Origin: Adenanthera pavonina | Lineage: Eukaryota > Streptophyta > Magnoliopsida > Fabales > Fabaceae | Assembly (NCBI GenBank): GCA_026686845.1 | Contig: JAIVEN010000012.1 | Span: forward strand, 14,200,501 to 14,264,500 | DNA: 64,000 bases | Reading direction: 5' to 3' | Shown here: one piece after another, positions 1 through 10,401 of the stretch | Numbering within the stretch: position 1 is the stretch's first letter | Layout of the letters: every line of letters begins with the position of its first letter | Program-made: the position numbers and the translations under genes | Notes under the pieces: generated by a model | The model's database searches: none | What the model saw: only the letters and a program-made list of their open reading frames with translations | Told to the model about the DNA's origin: nothing

Positions 1-781
1 CTTCTGAAATTCGAATTTTAGTATTCAAAGTTCGTCTGTCAAAGAGCAGTTTTGAAACTTAATTTATTCTTGATTTCAGATGAACTTTAACATTGTTTCA
101 GACGAATTTCTTCTATTTTCTCAAGTTGTGTTTTGTCTGAAATTCAAATTTTGAAAACTTAAAGTTCGTCTGTCTCAGAGAAGCTCCTTTCAGACTTATA
201 TGAAAATTCGAATATTGGAAAGCCAAAGTTCGTCTGTCAGAGAGCATTTTTCAAACTCAATTTCTTCTTGATTTCAGATGAACTTTAACATAGTTTCAGA
301 CGAATTTCTTTGGTTTTCACAAACTGCATTTTATCTGAAATTCGAATTTTGAATGTGTGAAGTTCGTCTGTCACAAAAAGGCTTCTTTCAATCTTGAATG
401 AAAATTCAAATTTTGGAGAATCAAAATTCATCTGACAGAGAGGCATTTCTTCAGACTTATTCAGTTTTAGCTCGAAATTCGAATTTCCAAAGGCAAAGTT
501 CGAATTTCCAACATGACAGTTCAGTTTAAACTTTCAAACTTAGTCTGTTTGTGGGTATTTTTCAAATAAGTCAAGATTTAACATGAAATCAAAGTTTGAA
601 AGCGTCTTTTCTTCAAATCAAAATCTTTTACCCAATCATAATTAAAAACAAAAGATCCTACATAAGATCTAGCAGCAAATACTCTTCAAATTCTTCACTT
701 AAAGCACTTTGATCTCCTTTGATATCTTCAATCCAAGCTCTTGGATGTTGGTTTGGAATCATCAAAACTCTTGATTCAATA
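1..781 (-). repeat. Sirevirus-type LTR, U3 part, cut by window edge
   Basis: Reads on the minus strand as the first part of the same LTR family that bounds the element at 10402-19453. The start of the LTR lies at the right end: the reverse complement of the bases just before 781 gives TTGAATCAAGAG, matching the other copies, with the terminal TG mutated to TA. Within it the alternating motifs AAATTCGAATTTC and GACAGACGAACTTTG (in reverse) recur about every 60-100 bases. The rest of the LTR lies left of the window, so no target duplication can be tested. No coding sequence. Confidence 0.8.
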
Positions 782-821
782 ATTATTACATATATTTTGA
801 AGAAAAATAATCAGCATATAT

Positions 822-1735
822 GGTGACTTCATCACTCACAAGTTACTGATCTGTATTTAAAATACTCTCGGTGTTACCACTTGAGGCAAGTAAATAAAAG
901 GATAAAAGCTTGAAGGAAATCAATACTTTTTGTTTCAATCATTTTTATTATTATTAATTTCTTTTTAAAGGAAAAGACAATAAAAAAAAGCATAAATAAG
1001 AAAAATGGATAAAATTGAAGGAAAATAAATAATTTTGGCCTGAATTATTTTTACAAAAATGGAAATAGATAAGATTCTCTTAACACATATTTATATTAAA
1101 AAAAAGCCTTAAGAAAAATTCAAAATGTCATTATTATGTATATTTCTAAAAAGAAATAATTAACATATGTGGCGACTTTATCACTCACAAATTGTTGATT
1201 AATACTTAAATACTCACGGTGTTACTACTCGGAGTAGAAAAGTAACTAGCTTAAGGGATAAAATTGAAAAAAATAAAATTTACATAAATCATTTTTATTT
1301 CCTTATATTGAATTATAAAAAATAAACACGACCAAGGTAACATATTTTTATAAAAAGAAAAGTGATAAAAAGAATTTTAAAATTTGACTTATATATGTAT
1401 ATTATTTATTTTTATTTTTATTTATTTATTTTCTTTTTAGAAAAAAGAACCAATCAGGATTTGTGGTGATTTTATCACTCATAGCTCGCTAATTAATGCC
1501 TAAATGCTCACGGTGTTACCACTCGAAGCATAAGGCATTGATAAAGATTTGAAATAAAGGGCTTTCATTTATTTTTACTTTTAATAAAAAAAAAACACTG
1601 GTGCTCAGAAATATTAAAAATAAAGATTTAGCCAACGCTTATACCATGGCAACTCTTCACTCATGGTACAATTGACTGACACTTTATAGGTACACGGAGA
1701 CTTAGTCCCTCGAAGCAAACTCTAAAGTAGAGAAG
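822..1735 (+). repeat. Four diverged copies of an about 75-85 base unit
   Basis: Units begin near 822, 1171, 1464 and 1648. Each has GGYGAYTTYATCACTCA (the last copy is diverged), then about 25 variable bases, then CTCACGGTGTTACCACTCG and AAGCA-like bases. The spacings are 349, 293 and 184 bases, separated by A-rich, variable DNA. The conserved blocks are unlike simple low-complexity sequence and suggest an old local amplification inside the surrounding LTR-like block. Function unknown. Confidence 0.55.
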
Positions 1736-4214
1736 AAAAACCAATGATCAAATAAACATCAAAATTACAAATAAAAATGAAATCAAATACAATTTGTCAA
1801 TGTGTGTGTGCTAAATGTGCAAATTCAAGTAATAACTTCATCCCACTACAATGAAAACTACACAAAGATAAGAAAGAAGATCAAACTCTTTTGCTTTCTT
1901 TCCATCTTTCGCTTTGATATTCCCTCTTTTGGCCTTGACGAAGATGATTTACCCTTTCCAAGCTTGATCTCACTCTCCCATATTGCTCAAAAGAAGATAA
2001 GAAGACATGAATTAATTTCCAGCTTAAAACTTCCATCAATAAGCTATCATAAATACCCCAAATCTTTGTTCAAATATGATGGAAAAAATAACTGTAGCCA
2101 TGATGCCTAGGAGTCATGCAATCTAGTTAAGGTTACCCTTGTTATTTGGACTCAAATAGGCTAACCCCCCTTGCACAGTGACTTGATACAAGTCCCACAA
2201 TCAAATTCAAATAAATGTTTCATATGTGCAGCAGTTACACCTAACCTTTAAATGGAAAGAACATGGGAAAATAGTTCATTTATAGGCATAAAACAGCACA
2301 TGAACATGCAGCACACTAAACTAGTTTTTTGGGCATGGAGAATCAGAGAGATATGACCCTTTCTCATTACTATAACTACATATAATCATGCATAAGCCAA
2401 ATCAATGCTCAAGTAGAGAAACACAAGGTCATATGACCACTTGAGAAGCTTCAAACCAAATGGGTAGGTGCCATAGCTAATCCAATCATCGACTGAAAGG
2501 AACATGGCTTGTGATCATCTTTCTGACACATGAAGCAGAACCAATGAGTTTGTAACAGTGAAGATAGGTTTAGAATATCAAAGTGAGGTGTAATTAGCAT
2601 GACTTGGAGCTATAAACAAAACCAACACCTAAAACAAACCTCCTCATGCAAAACCACAGTTAAATGATAATTTCACTAAGCTCAAGCAAAATTTATGCAG
2701 CAATAGAATTTCTCAAGCTCAAATTAAAGGCAAATGATCACTTTCCAAAGCTTGAAGTTAGTCTTATGCACTAAAGTAGCAGCAATAAGTTACAGCAAGC
2801 TTCTTACATGTAAGTGAAACCAATAGGACCTATCTTTGCACTTAGGTGAGTCAATCCTAATGCTATTCACACTCAAGAAGTAATAAGAATTGTTATCTCA
2901 GACTATTAATAACAACCCCATATTTTATCAAATGGTATACTAAACCCTTGATCAGACAAACATAGGCACCAAAATCAAGCTTTCACAAGCATCAGAGTAT
3001 AAAGCCTGGAGGCCTTTAAGGTTATGCTTACAAACTTATGAGGATGACAGAATTAGAAAGTAACTAAAGTTCCAACTAAATCCTTGAACCCATGAATGAA
3101 TCACCTTTCAAGCATTTTGTCATTCATTTGGCAGGCAAGTTGTAAACAAACACAGGACACAAGACTTTTCCTTTTTTCTCTCAATCCTTTCCTGAATGCT
3201 TCACTCTCTTGGCTTCCCTCTCTAAAATCAAAAGCTCTCTTCCTTAGTTATCCTTTTTTCTCGCACCCAAAATAGGAATATGAATTATGAAGGAAAAATG
3301 AGAAACCGAGTAATGTTTATGAGTACTGAATAGGAATGGATGAAATTGAACAATAATAACAAAAAGTAACGAGAGGGACCATTACCTATGTAAGCAATCC
3401 AAATCAAAATCCATTCGTTGCTTGCATGCTAGATTTCATTTTTCCTTCACCTAGGTCTAATATGCTTCGCTGCATCTTCGACCTTTTTGCTTTCGAATCT
3501 TTGAACCCTGATCTCTTCTCTTTTTCAATCGCTCGGACTCCCCTCGTTCTTTCTCGGCTCCGTTGCTCTTGATGGACCCTCCCTTCGATTGCTCCCCCAT
3601 GGACTGGCCTCCTCGGCCTCCAGGCTCTCTTCCTCTGTTTCCTTCCTCGGCTTTTTTTCTGTCCGCCTCTTTCTCCCTTCAGATCCCCTTCACTCTGCTC
3701 TCTTCGTGACTCTTCTACTTAGAGCTCCATCGGTTCATTTTCTCCCTCGCGTCCCTTGCTCAGAGCTCCGTCTATGCCTCTCTCTCTTCCATTTGCTCCG
3801 CCACCCTCTTCCTCCAGTTCCCTTGGTTTCTATCTCGCCTTCTCACCCGCTGCTCCCTCGGTTTTTGTCTCACCTAAGCCCTAGGTTAGAGCTTCGTCCA
3901 TCTCTCTTCTCACTCGCACAGCTCCTCTCTCTCTGGCTCACCCTGTTTCTCCTTGCCTCACAGACACCCACGGCTCTCTCTTCCTTTCTCTAATTTTCTC
4001 ATGCTCGCGGCCTCCTCGTAGCCCCTTCTGGTTTGTCCCTTACACCTCCACGGCCATCCCTCTCTTCCTCGTGGTTCTCTGCTCCGAGTTCCCTCTTTTC
4101 TTTTCTCTTCCTCGTGACTCTCCTCTTCCTCACGCTCGTGGCTGCCTTCCTCTTCTCCACCCTAGCTCCCTCTTCCCTTTCTTTTCTCGCAGCCCCCCCA
4201 CCCTGTGTCTCACG

Positions 4215-4277
4215 CCTGAGCCCTCTATTAGGGCTCAGGGTGAGCTCGGACCTGAGCCCCTAAATGGGCTCAGGTCC
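4215..4277. repeat. Two adjacent perfect hairpins
   Basis: Hairpin one: arms 4215-4224 and 4230-4239 (10 bases each, perfect, loop of 5). Hairpin two: arms 4248-4259 and 4266-4277 (12 bases each, perfect, loop of 6). Both share the core CCTGAGCCC / GGGCTCAGG, so the four arms can also pair with each other. They sit about 200 bases before the presumed end of the LTR-like block, where a structured RNA or terminator-like element would lie in an LTR. Confidence 0.75.
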
Positions 4278-4494
4278 ACCTTGGACTGAAATTGTTTCAG
4301 CCCATGGTTAAAACCCTTCCTCTTTTTTGTTTTTTTTTGTTTCTTTTTTTTTAATATTTTCTTTCTTTATTTCCTTTTTTTTGACATTTTCTATTATTTA
4401 TTTATTCATTTATTATTATTATTATATTTATATATTTTTAAAATTACTCGGACAAAATACGGTGTTCACAATTGCTTAAATTTAAATATATCAA

Positions 4495-5451
4495 TACTTG
4501 TATTGTTGTCCATTTGTAGGATCTCCCTTTAGTTTGTATCCACAATCCGCGGCTTCCTCAAAAGGTGTTCAATGCTCTAACAAGAATAATTAGTAAAAAA
4601 AACCAATTAAAATATAATGATACAAGAAAATATAGACACATAATAAGAAAGAAATAAAGCATATATATGCATACAGATTAAATAACTTTTGCATGTCTTT
4701 GTGGGCTTCTGGCTCTGCATGGTTGGAGTCCATGTAATATATTGTTGCAGTTAAAGGATTCATAGCAACTAATATCCAGTGCTCCCTAAAAAATTTAAAT
4801 CTTCCATTAACAAATTCTAAGCATATTCCGCATTGAAAATATTCATAATTGGAAATTTAATAACTGACTCACCTAACATTACATGGTGCTAAGAACAACA
4901 TATCATCTGCTGCTCTAGCTTCAAACAAATCTGAAACAACACGTGCTTGTTCCATATACTTACATCCTCTATGTGCTCTAATTTCATGGGGATTGATGAA
5001 AGAGAACTTTCCCATTAAGCCATTTGGCACCAAGAGATGATGATACAAGTATCTTAAGTAAAAATACCTTATTAATATCATTCACAAAAATGAAAAAGAG
5101 GAAAGTAAAGGATTTCATTTACAAGTTATGGTACAAGTACTTGATATATAGGTTAATGACAATGGCACCTATCCATTCGTGATCAAGGATTTCAATAATT
5201 TGTTCTTTAGACATATGATCAACTATATCCTTATAGTAAATCTGAAAATCAAAGTTTATGGATTTTGATTCTTCCTCCTCAAGAGCATCCACAATAATTC
5301 TAAGAGCATTGCAATATGTTGATGCTTTCTTGTTAACTTTAGGGGCGGGCCTATGCTTCACTGAAGAAATGATTGATCCCTTTGAATGGCCCATCCCTTG
5401 GATTTGTTTTCCCTTCTTTTTGGATTGTGTAGGCAACTGTGTAGGCAACAA
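4495..5451 (-). pseudogene. CACTA second gene, Ulp1-like cysteine protease exons
   Basis: The C-terminal part of a CACTA accessory protein related to Ulp1/C48 SUMO-type proteases. One exon (4690-4789) follows an acceptor-like TTTTTTAG and encodes EHWILVAMNP and later YYMDSNHAEP, the expected catalytic His (codon at 4779-4781) and Asp (4728-4730). Upstream exons are 4869-5081 (with FSFINPHEIRA and ADDMLFLAPCNV) and 5119-5451 (basic, then acidic). A weaker downstream stretch near 4495-4590 keeps only the start of the next segment; the catalytic Cys region is lost at the 4470 junction. Plant CACTA elements often carry such a domain; its role is unknown. Exon limits are approximate. Confidence 0.65.
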
Positions 5452-5529
5452 AAATCATGAGATAAAGTAACATATCATTTCAACAATGATTATAGGTATA
5501 ACACATTATAATGATGTGCCAATGACATA

Positions 5530-6430
5530 CCATCTCAACTGGCTCGATGAGGCTGCTAGGCCATGCAACAAAATAACCTATTGCCTCACCAACTATTGTT
5601 ACTTCATCAATTGGCACTGGCAGCTTAGCTCCATGCTCCTAAGCTTTTTCAATTCTAACTCTTAGGTTACCGTTAGGTAGTGGTGAATTATGTAGAATTG
5701 TATCATTATTATTATACACACTAACCTTTGCAACCAAATGATGCTTAGGGGATTCCAACCATAGTTGGCACTTTGATTCACCCTACACCAAGCATAAAGT
5801 AATAAATTAAGAAATAAGAAATTACAATAAACTCAGTAGGGAAAGAAATTACTTGAGGGAATTGAGATGTAGGTGTGCAACTATCCTTCATGCTAGGGCT
5901 GCCTTGTGCTACTAGCCTCCTTATCCCCTGCATCCGCTTCAATTTTTCAAACATCTCATCATTTTTTTGTAATCGATCTTCTAGGTTAGCTACCTTTCCA
6001 TTTAGTTGTGCAACCTCACTATTAGCTTGGGACTTTGAATGCTTTTGAGTCCCAAAGTAATCTCTCTGACGAACTCCAAATCCAACACCCCTAACACGAC
6101 CGGGGAACTCAGGGACTTGTAACACCCTACCCAATATATCATTATGTCCACAGTTTTGGACCTCAACTTGTGTTACTATCTGGGATAATTGCTCCTATCA
6201 AACAAATTTAAAATTAAATGGTAAGGATTATCATTTGAAGTAAAATAATTCATCGATGCATATATTTAATACTTACACATTCATCCCAAACTCTCTGAAC
6301 ATGTTCATCATCAATATTATCGTCCTTGTTCTCCCTGCCCTTCTTCCACAGCACATGACGAGATATAGTGGATGCATTAGATCCGTCCTCTTGGATCTAT
6401 ATATTAAAATCAATTAATCCAAATTATCAT
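5530..6430 (-). pseudogene. CACTA second gene, TNP1/Transposase_24-like exons
   Basis: Reading from 6430 leftwards, exon-like pieces encode a segment with HVLWKKGRENKDD and HVQRVWDEC, then VLQVPEFPGRVRGVGFGV (about 6134-6070), a coiled-coil-like heptad stretch (NGKVANLEDRLQKNDEMFEKL, about 6010-5940), and near 5660-5530 a region ending VGEAIGYFVAWPSSLIEP. These are arranged as in plant En/Spm TNP1 and Transposase_24 proteins, which bind subterminal repeats. The segments are separated by AT-rich intron-like gaps, and one stop lies in the last segment near 5640. It continues into the Ulp1-like exons and so is probably one gene. Confidence 0.65.
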
Positions 6431-6524
6431 TAACAACTAAAAGTCACTCAGTATATCTATGTACTTACAATCTGTTGTTCAATTAATGCATATGTTATAT
6501 ACATCCTCTTTCAAAAGGTCTTTC

Positions 6525-6690
6525 ATGTTGGATGTCCAACTTTTCAGAACGCTTTATTAAAAAAAAGTTTCCGAAGGTAAACTTTTTGGCACGTTATTTA
6601 GAAAATTGTTCCCCAACTGATTTTGCAGCACGTTTTATCAATAAACGTTCCAAAATCAGCATTCCTGAAGGCCAATTCTGTAGTAGTGCT
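6525..6690 (-). repeat. Small CACTA-like insertion with stacked hairpins
   Basis: Between two exon blocks of the CACTA accessory gene. Arms 6562-6570 / 6579-6587 form one hairpin. Arms 6617-6625 / 6651-6659, extended by 6629-6635 / 6643-6649, form a larger one. The right edge, read in reverse from 6688, is CACTACTACAGAATTGG, a CACTA-type terminus. A matching terminus on the left was not found, so this is either a truncated non-autonomous CACTA element or a subterminal region. It contains no gene. Confidence 0.55.
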
Positions 6691-6877
6691 AGGAAAATTT
6701 GTAAGACTTTTTGTTTTTGTTCATAGCTATTACTTTTTTATTTTTAACTATTAATTGCTTTTCTACGTTTTACATACTGCAAACGAGAAGAGAAAAGACA
6801 TGAAATAAAAATGACTACAAGTAAACTAAATTTTAATTTATAAATAGTAATTTTACACTTCTTACTAGAGAAAAAAA

Positions 6878-7363
6878 TTACTCTTCATCTCTCCCCTCAT
6901 TCTCATCATCATCATCAAAGTCATCTTCATCATCATAGTTATTATTATAATCTCTCATTTGATACCTAATATCAGATAGATCTGGTCTATATACTTCTCC
7001 ATTTGTATTTTGATATTGATGAGATGAACTTGCACTAATTAATTGTTGATGAAGAGCCTTGTATGCATCTAATTGTTTTTGCATTTCTTCTAGCTGCTTC
7101 CACTGCTCTTTAAATTTTGAATCCAATGTTTGTTGAACATATTTTGAAAATTTATTCTTAAGTACATCTTCCAGATGATAGTCAATGTAATTTGGCTCTT
7201 GACAAAATTCTTCATATCCTCTATTTGAGCTTCCATCTATTGTGTGAGACATGCTTCCCAACCCATACATGATGCCTTTATTTTTTCCATTGGCTGCCTT
7301 AACAAATAAATCTAGATCACTTGTACTTGCTCCTTGATTTTTTGCTTCAGTTTTCTGGCTCAA
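6878..7363 (-). CDS. CACTA accessory-gene exon, acidic-tailed protein
   Basis: Open for 161 codons. The N-terminal part has KAANGKNKGIMYGLGSMSH, like the plant En/Spm Transposase_24 family where that domain ends. A predicted helix/coiled coil follows (residues about 75-110, rich in K, E and Q). The last 25 residues are almost all Asp, Glu, Asn and Tyr and end in a stop at 6878-6880. It lies on the same strand between the transposase and the TNP1-like exons. It may be a 3' exon of a separate transcript or an exon of the TNP1-like gene. No stop interrupts it, which is unusual for this element. Confidence 0.55.
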   Translation of the reverse strand: MSQKTEAKNQGASTSDLDLFVKAANGKNKGIMYGLGSMSHTIDGSSNRGYEEFCQEPNYIDYHLEDVLKNKFSKYVQQTLDSKFKEQWKQLEEMQKQLDAYKALHQQLISASSSHQYQNTNGEVYRPDLSDIRYQMRDYNNNYDDEDDFDDDDENEGRDEE

Positions 7364-7569
7364 ATATTCATTCTAAAATACTAAAATTAGAATTGACCTT
7401 TCTTAATAGTCCCCAAGCTAAATCCTTCAAGTATATATTATCAATAAATTCATTTTGATTAAGAATCTAAGAACAATAATAATTAAGTTATAATCAGCAA
7501 CTAGTTCCAAAAATAAGTAATAACTATACAATTATTGCAAAAATAATAATTAAAAAGAATAATAATGCC

Positions 7570-10401
7570 TTTACATAGTTTGGATTTGAACCATTGTGCA
7601 AAGTCACGTTCAATCATAGAGTCAATTTCTTGGAAGCTCATGTTTGGATTCAAATCTTTCAAATGTTGCTCAAAAGTGCTGTAATGTATATGTAGTATAA
7701 TTGTTAGAATGCAATAACTAATCAAAATATGTCTTAATTTCAAAGTAACAAGTCTAGGTTTTACTTAATATATGGCTTAACTTTATCACAATTCAAGAGG
7801 ACATGAAGATGAGTTGTTGCATACTCTTTATCATTCAAAAAATGAATAAAAGACTTTCCAAGTAAACGACGCACTTTATTAAAAATTGATAAAGTTTGCT
7901 CAATTGTGCCCATCTCATTGACACAATCATTTTGACCAACTCTTGTTTGCAAAGAAGGTACATGAGACTCAAAGTAATATGAACAAAAGTGTGAAACCTC
8001 TTGTGCCAAATACTCCTCACAAATAGAACCTTCTACACGAGCTTTATTTTTAGTTGTTTGTTTTAATTTATTCAAGAACCTGCAAGGAAAATAATTAATA
8101 ATTATGAACTCATAAGTTGTTATAATATATATAATTAAAAATATTTACAAATATCAATTATCTTTCAAAGGGATACATCCATCAATACTGAACTGGGCCA
8201 CTAACCTAGCCTCAATTGGCAAATGGATTGGTAAATGTTCTATACAATCAAAGAATCCAGGTGGAAATATTCTTTCTAATTTGGATAGAATTATAGGAAT
8301 CTTACATTCCATTCACATCAATTCTTCTACATTCTACGTCTTTGAACATAGTTCTTTAGAGAACAAACTCAACTCAGTTATAAGTTTCCAGATTGGCTCT
8401 ATAAGTACTCTAAAAGCAATTGGCAACAAACATTCCATAAATATGTGACAATCTTGACTTTTAAGTCCAAATAACTTCCCCTCCCTAAAATTCACACATC
8501 TTGACAAGTTTGAGGAATACCTATAAGGCATTTTCAATTCACTTATCTAACTACATAGAGCTCTTCTTTGATCTAATGTGAAACTGAACATAGCTTTTGG
8601 CTTATCTGCTTTCCCATTACCTAATATTATTAGCTCTAATTCTATTCGCCTACAATAATTTTTCAAATCCATCCTTGCATTATCATTGTCCTTGGTCTTC
8701 TCTTTGACATCCATTACAGTATTAAATATATTGTCAAACACATTTTTCTCTATATGCATGACATCTAAATTATGCTGAATAAGCAACTGTTTCCAATATG
8801 GAAGCTCCCAAAAGATACTCTGCTTTGTCCAATTGTGATTTTTCCCATGTCCGTGGAATTTGAAAACCCCTTGATCTACTACTCTCGGAAAAATCTTCAC
8901 ACGTTGCCATAATTCTTCCCCATCCAATCTCGGTTGGGGGGGGATCATTTTCAACAATATCCTTCTTTAAAGCATATGTATTTCTTCTAAAAACATGATT
9001 CATAGGGAAGAATTGTTGATGATTGACAATCCAAGATTGTTTGTGCCCATGTGGCAAGAAAAAGATTTTGACTTTTCCATACAATATGGACATGCCAATT
9101 TTCTGCAAGTACTCCACCCTAATAGCATGCCATATGCTGGGAAGTCATTTATTGTCTACATTAAAGCTGCTTTGATCTTGAAGTTTTGCTTTGTAGAGAC
9201 ATCATAGGTTTCTACTCCTTCATCCCATAATAATTTTAACTCATCAATTAAAGGTTGCAAGAAGACATCAATCTTAATTTTAGGATTTTTTGGTCCAGGA
9301 ATGATTGTAGTCAAAAATAAATAAGGAGCAGTCATGCACAATTCAGGAGGGAGATAGTAAGGGGTAATTATCACTGGCCAACATGAATATGGTGAACCAT
9401 ATCAACCATAACGAGTAAACCCATAGGTACATAAGGCCAATTGCACATTTCATGGCTCTCTACCAAAATCAAGATATGTCCTATCTAAATGTTTCCATGC
9501 TTCACCATCTGACAGATGACAAAACACACCCTTGCATCTTCTATTGTTCCAATGCCATCATTTAAGCTCAGCAGATCTCATTAAAGCATTAAGCCTTTTC
9601 AATCTTGGAGTAATTGGTAAATAATGCATTCTTTTCCTTGGAATATCCTTACATCGTTGTCTTCCATTTGGTCCACTTGCTTTATATCAAGCTTTTACAC
9701 AGAATTTGCACATTGTTTGGTCTATATTATCTTTGTAATACAACATGCATCCATTAACACAAACATTAATATTTTTAATAGATAATCCAAGTTTTGATAT
9801 TAACTTCTTTTTTTGATACCAATTTTCAAGCACAACATTATTAGATGGGCAAATTTTTTTCATATAACTTGTAAATCGATTAAAACCATGTTGAGACATA
9901 TTGCTATCAGTTTTAATGCTAAACATTTCTACTACAATTGATAGCTCAGATTGGTCACTACATCTTGGCCAAAATGGTTGTTGATATGCATTTAGTAAAT
10001 CATAAAATTTTTGTGCTTCCATATTTGGCGATTTCTTAGTTTGACTAGTATTATCATCATAATCTACTTCATTAGCATCATGATCAATAACATCAAATAT
10101 CATTCTCTCATAACTATTATTATGTTCTTCATCAATTAGTACTTGAGATCTAGATATAGATGTTCCAACATGTATATTACTTGGGGATGGGTAACTCTCA
10201 CCATGGCATGTCCAATACCAATATTCAGGTTGAAATCCTTTTTCATATAAATCAACCATCACCTCATCAATAGAATGATATACTTTATTTTTGTGCTTAG
10301 AACATGGACATCTAATTTTTCTAATTTCTTCGTATCTTGAACTAGGTCCTTTCTCACATGTGAAAGTAATAAAATCTTGTACCCCTTTTAAAAATTTATT
10401 T
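7570..10401 (-). pseudogene. CACTA transposase (TNP2 type), main part
   Basis: Encodes the cut-and-paste transposase of the element. Reading leftwards from 10401: a Transpos_assoc-type domain with FITFTCEKG, IRCPCSKHKN and WYWTCHGES (about 10390-10180); an acidic linker; the TNP2 domain with YYKDNIDQTMCKFC (about 9740-9690), VIITPYYLPPELCM (9375), GVETYDVSTKQNF (9210) and LDVMHIEKNVFDNIF (8775); then a DUF4218-like region (about 8540-8160, GLKSQDCHIFMECLLPIAFR); then FLNDKEYATTHLHVLLNC and SFQEIDSMIERDFAQWF (about 7860-7570). Stops or frame changes occur at about 9687, 9560, 9375, 8770 and 8547, so it cannot give a full protein. The N-terminus is displaced to 19459-19523 by a retrotransposon. 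Confidence 0.85.

Larger units (their letters stand above)
782..4470. repeat. Long non-coding LTR-like block (possible gypsy LTR)
   Basis: No gene is supported here. The block ends abruptly at 4470 with ACGGTGTTCACA, exactly where the minus-strand CACTA coding sequence breaks off, so an insertion boundary is likely there. The preceding CT-rich part (about 3460-4200), the hairpins at 4215-4277 and the T-rich stretch 4320-4440 resemble the anatomy of a long plant Ty3/gypsy LTR. The left boundary is not defined and no matching target duplication was found. Open frames in the CT-rich part (for example 3589-3993) are low-complexity Leu/Pro/Ser translations and are not called as genes. Confidence 0.35.

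Noticed and set aside
1..600. Regularly spaced repeats resembling a CRISPR array
   Set aside because: Units are diverged, spacers are not unique and the same array recurs in all Sirevirus LTR copies; the genome is a plant.
1842..1860. CACTACAATGAAAACTACAC as the left CACTA terminus
   Set aside because: Lies inside a different non-coding block, lacks the AAGAATGACC continuation of the right terminus and has no matching 3-base duplication.
3589..4289. Open frames of 134, 76 and 72 codons
   Set aside because: Leu/Pro/Ser low-complexity translations of CT-rich DNA, overlapping in several frames, with no domain.
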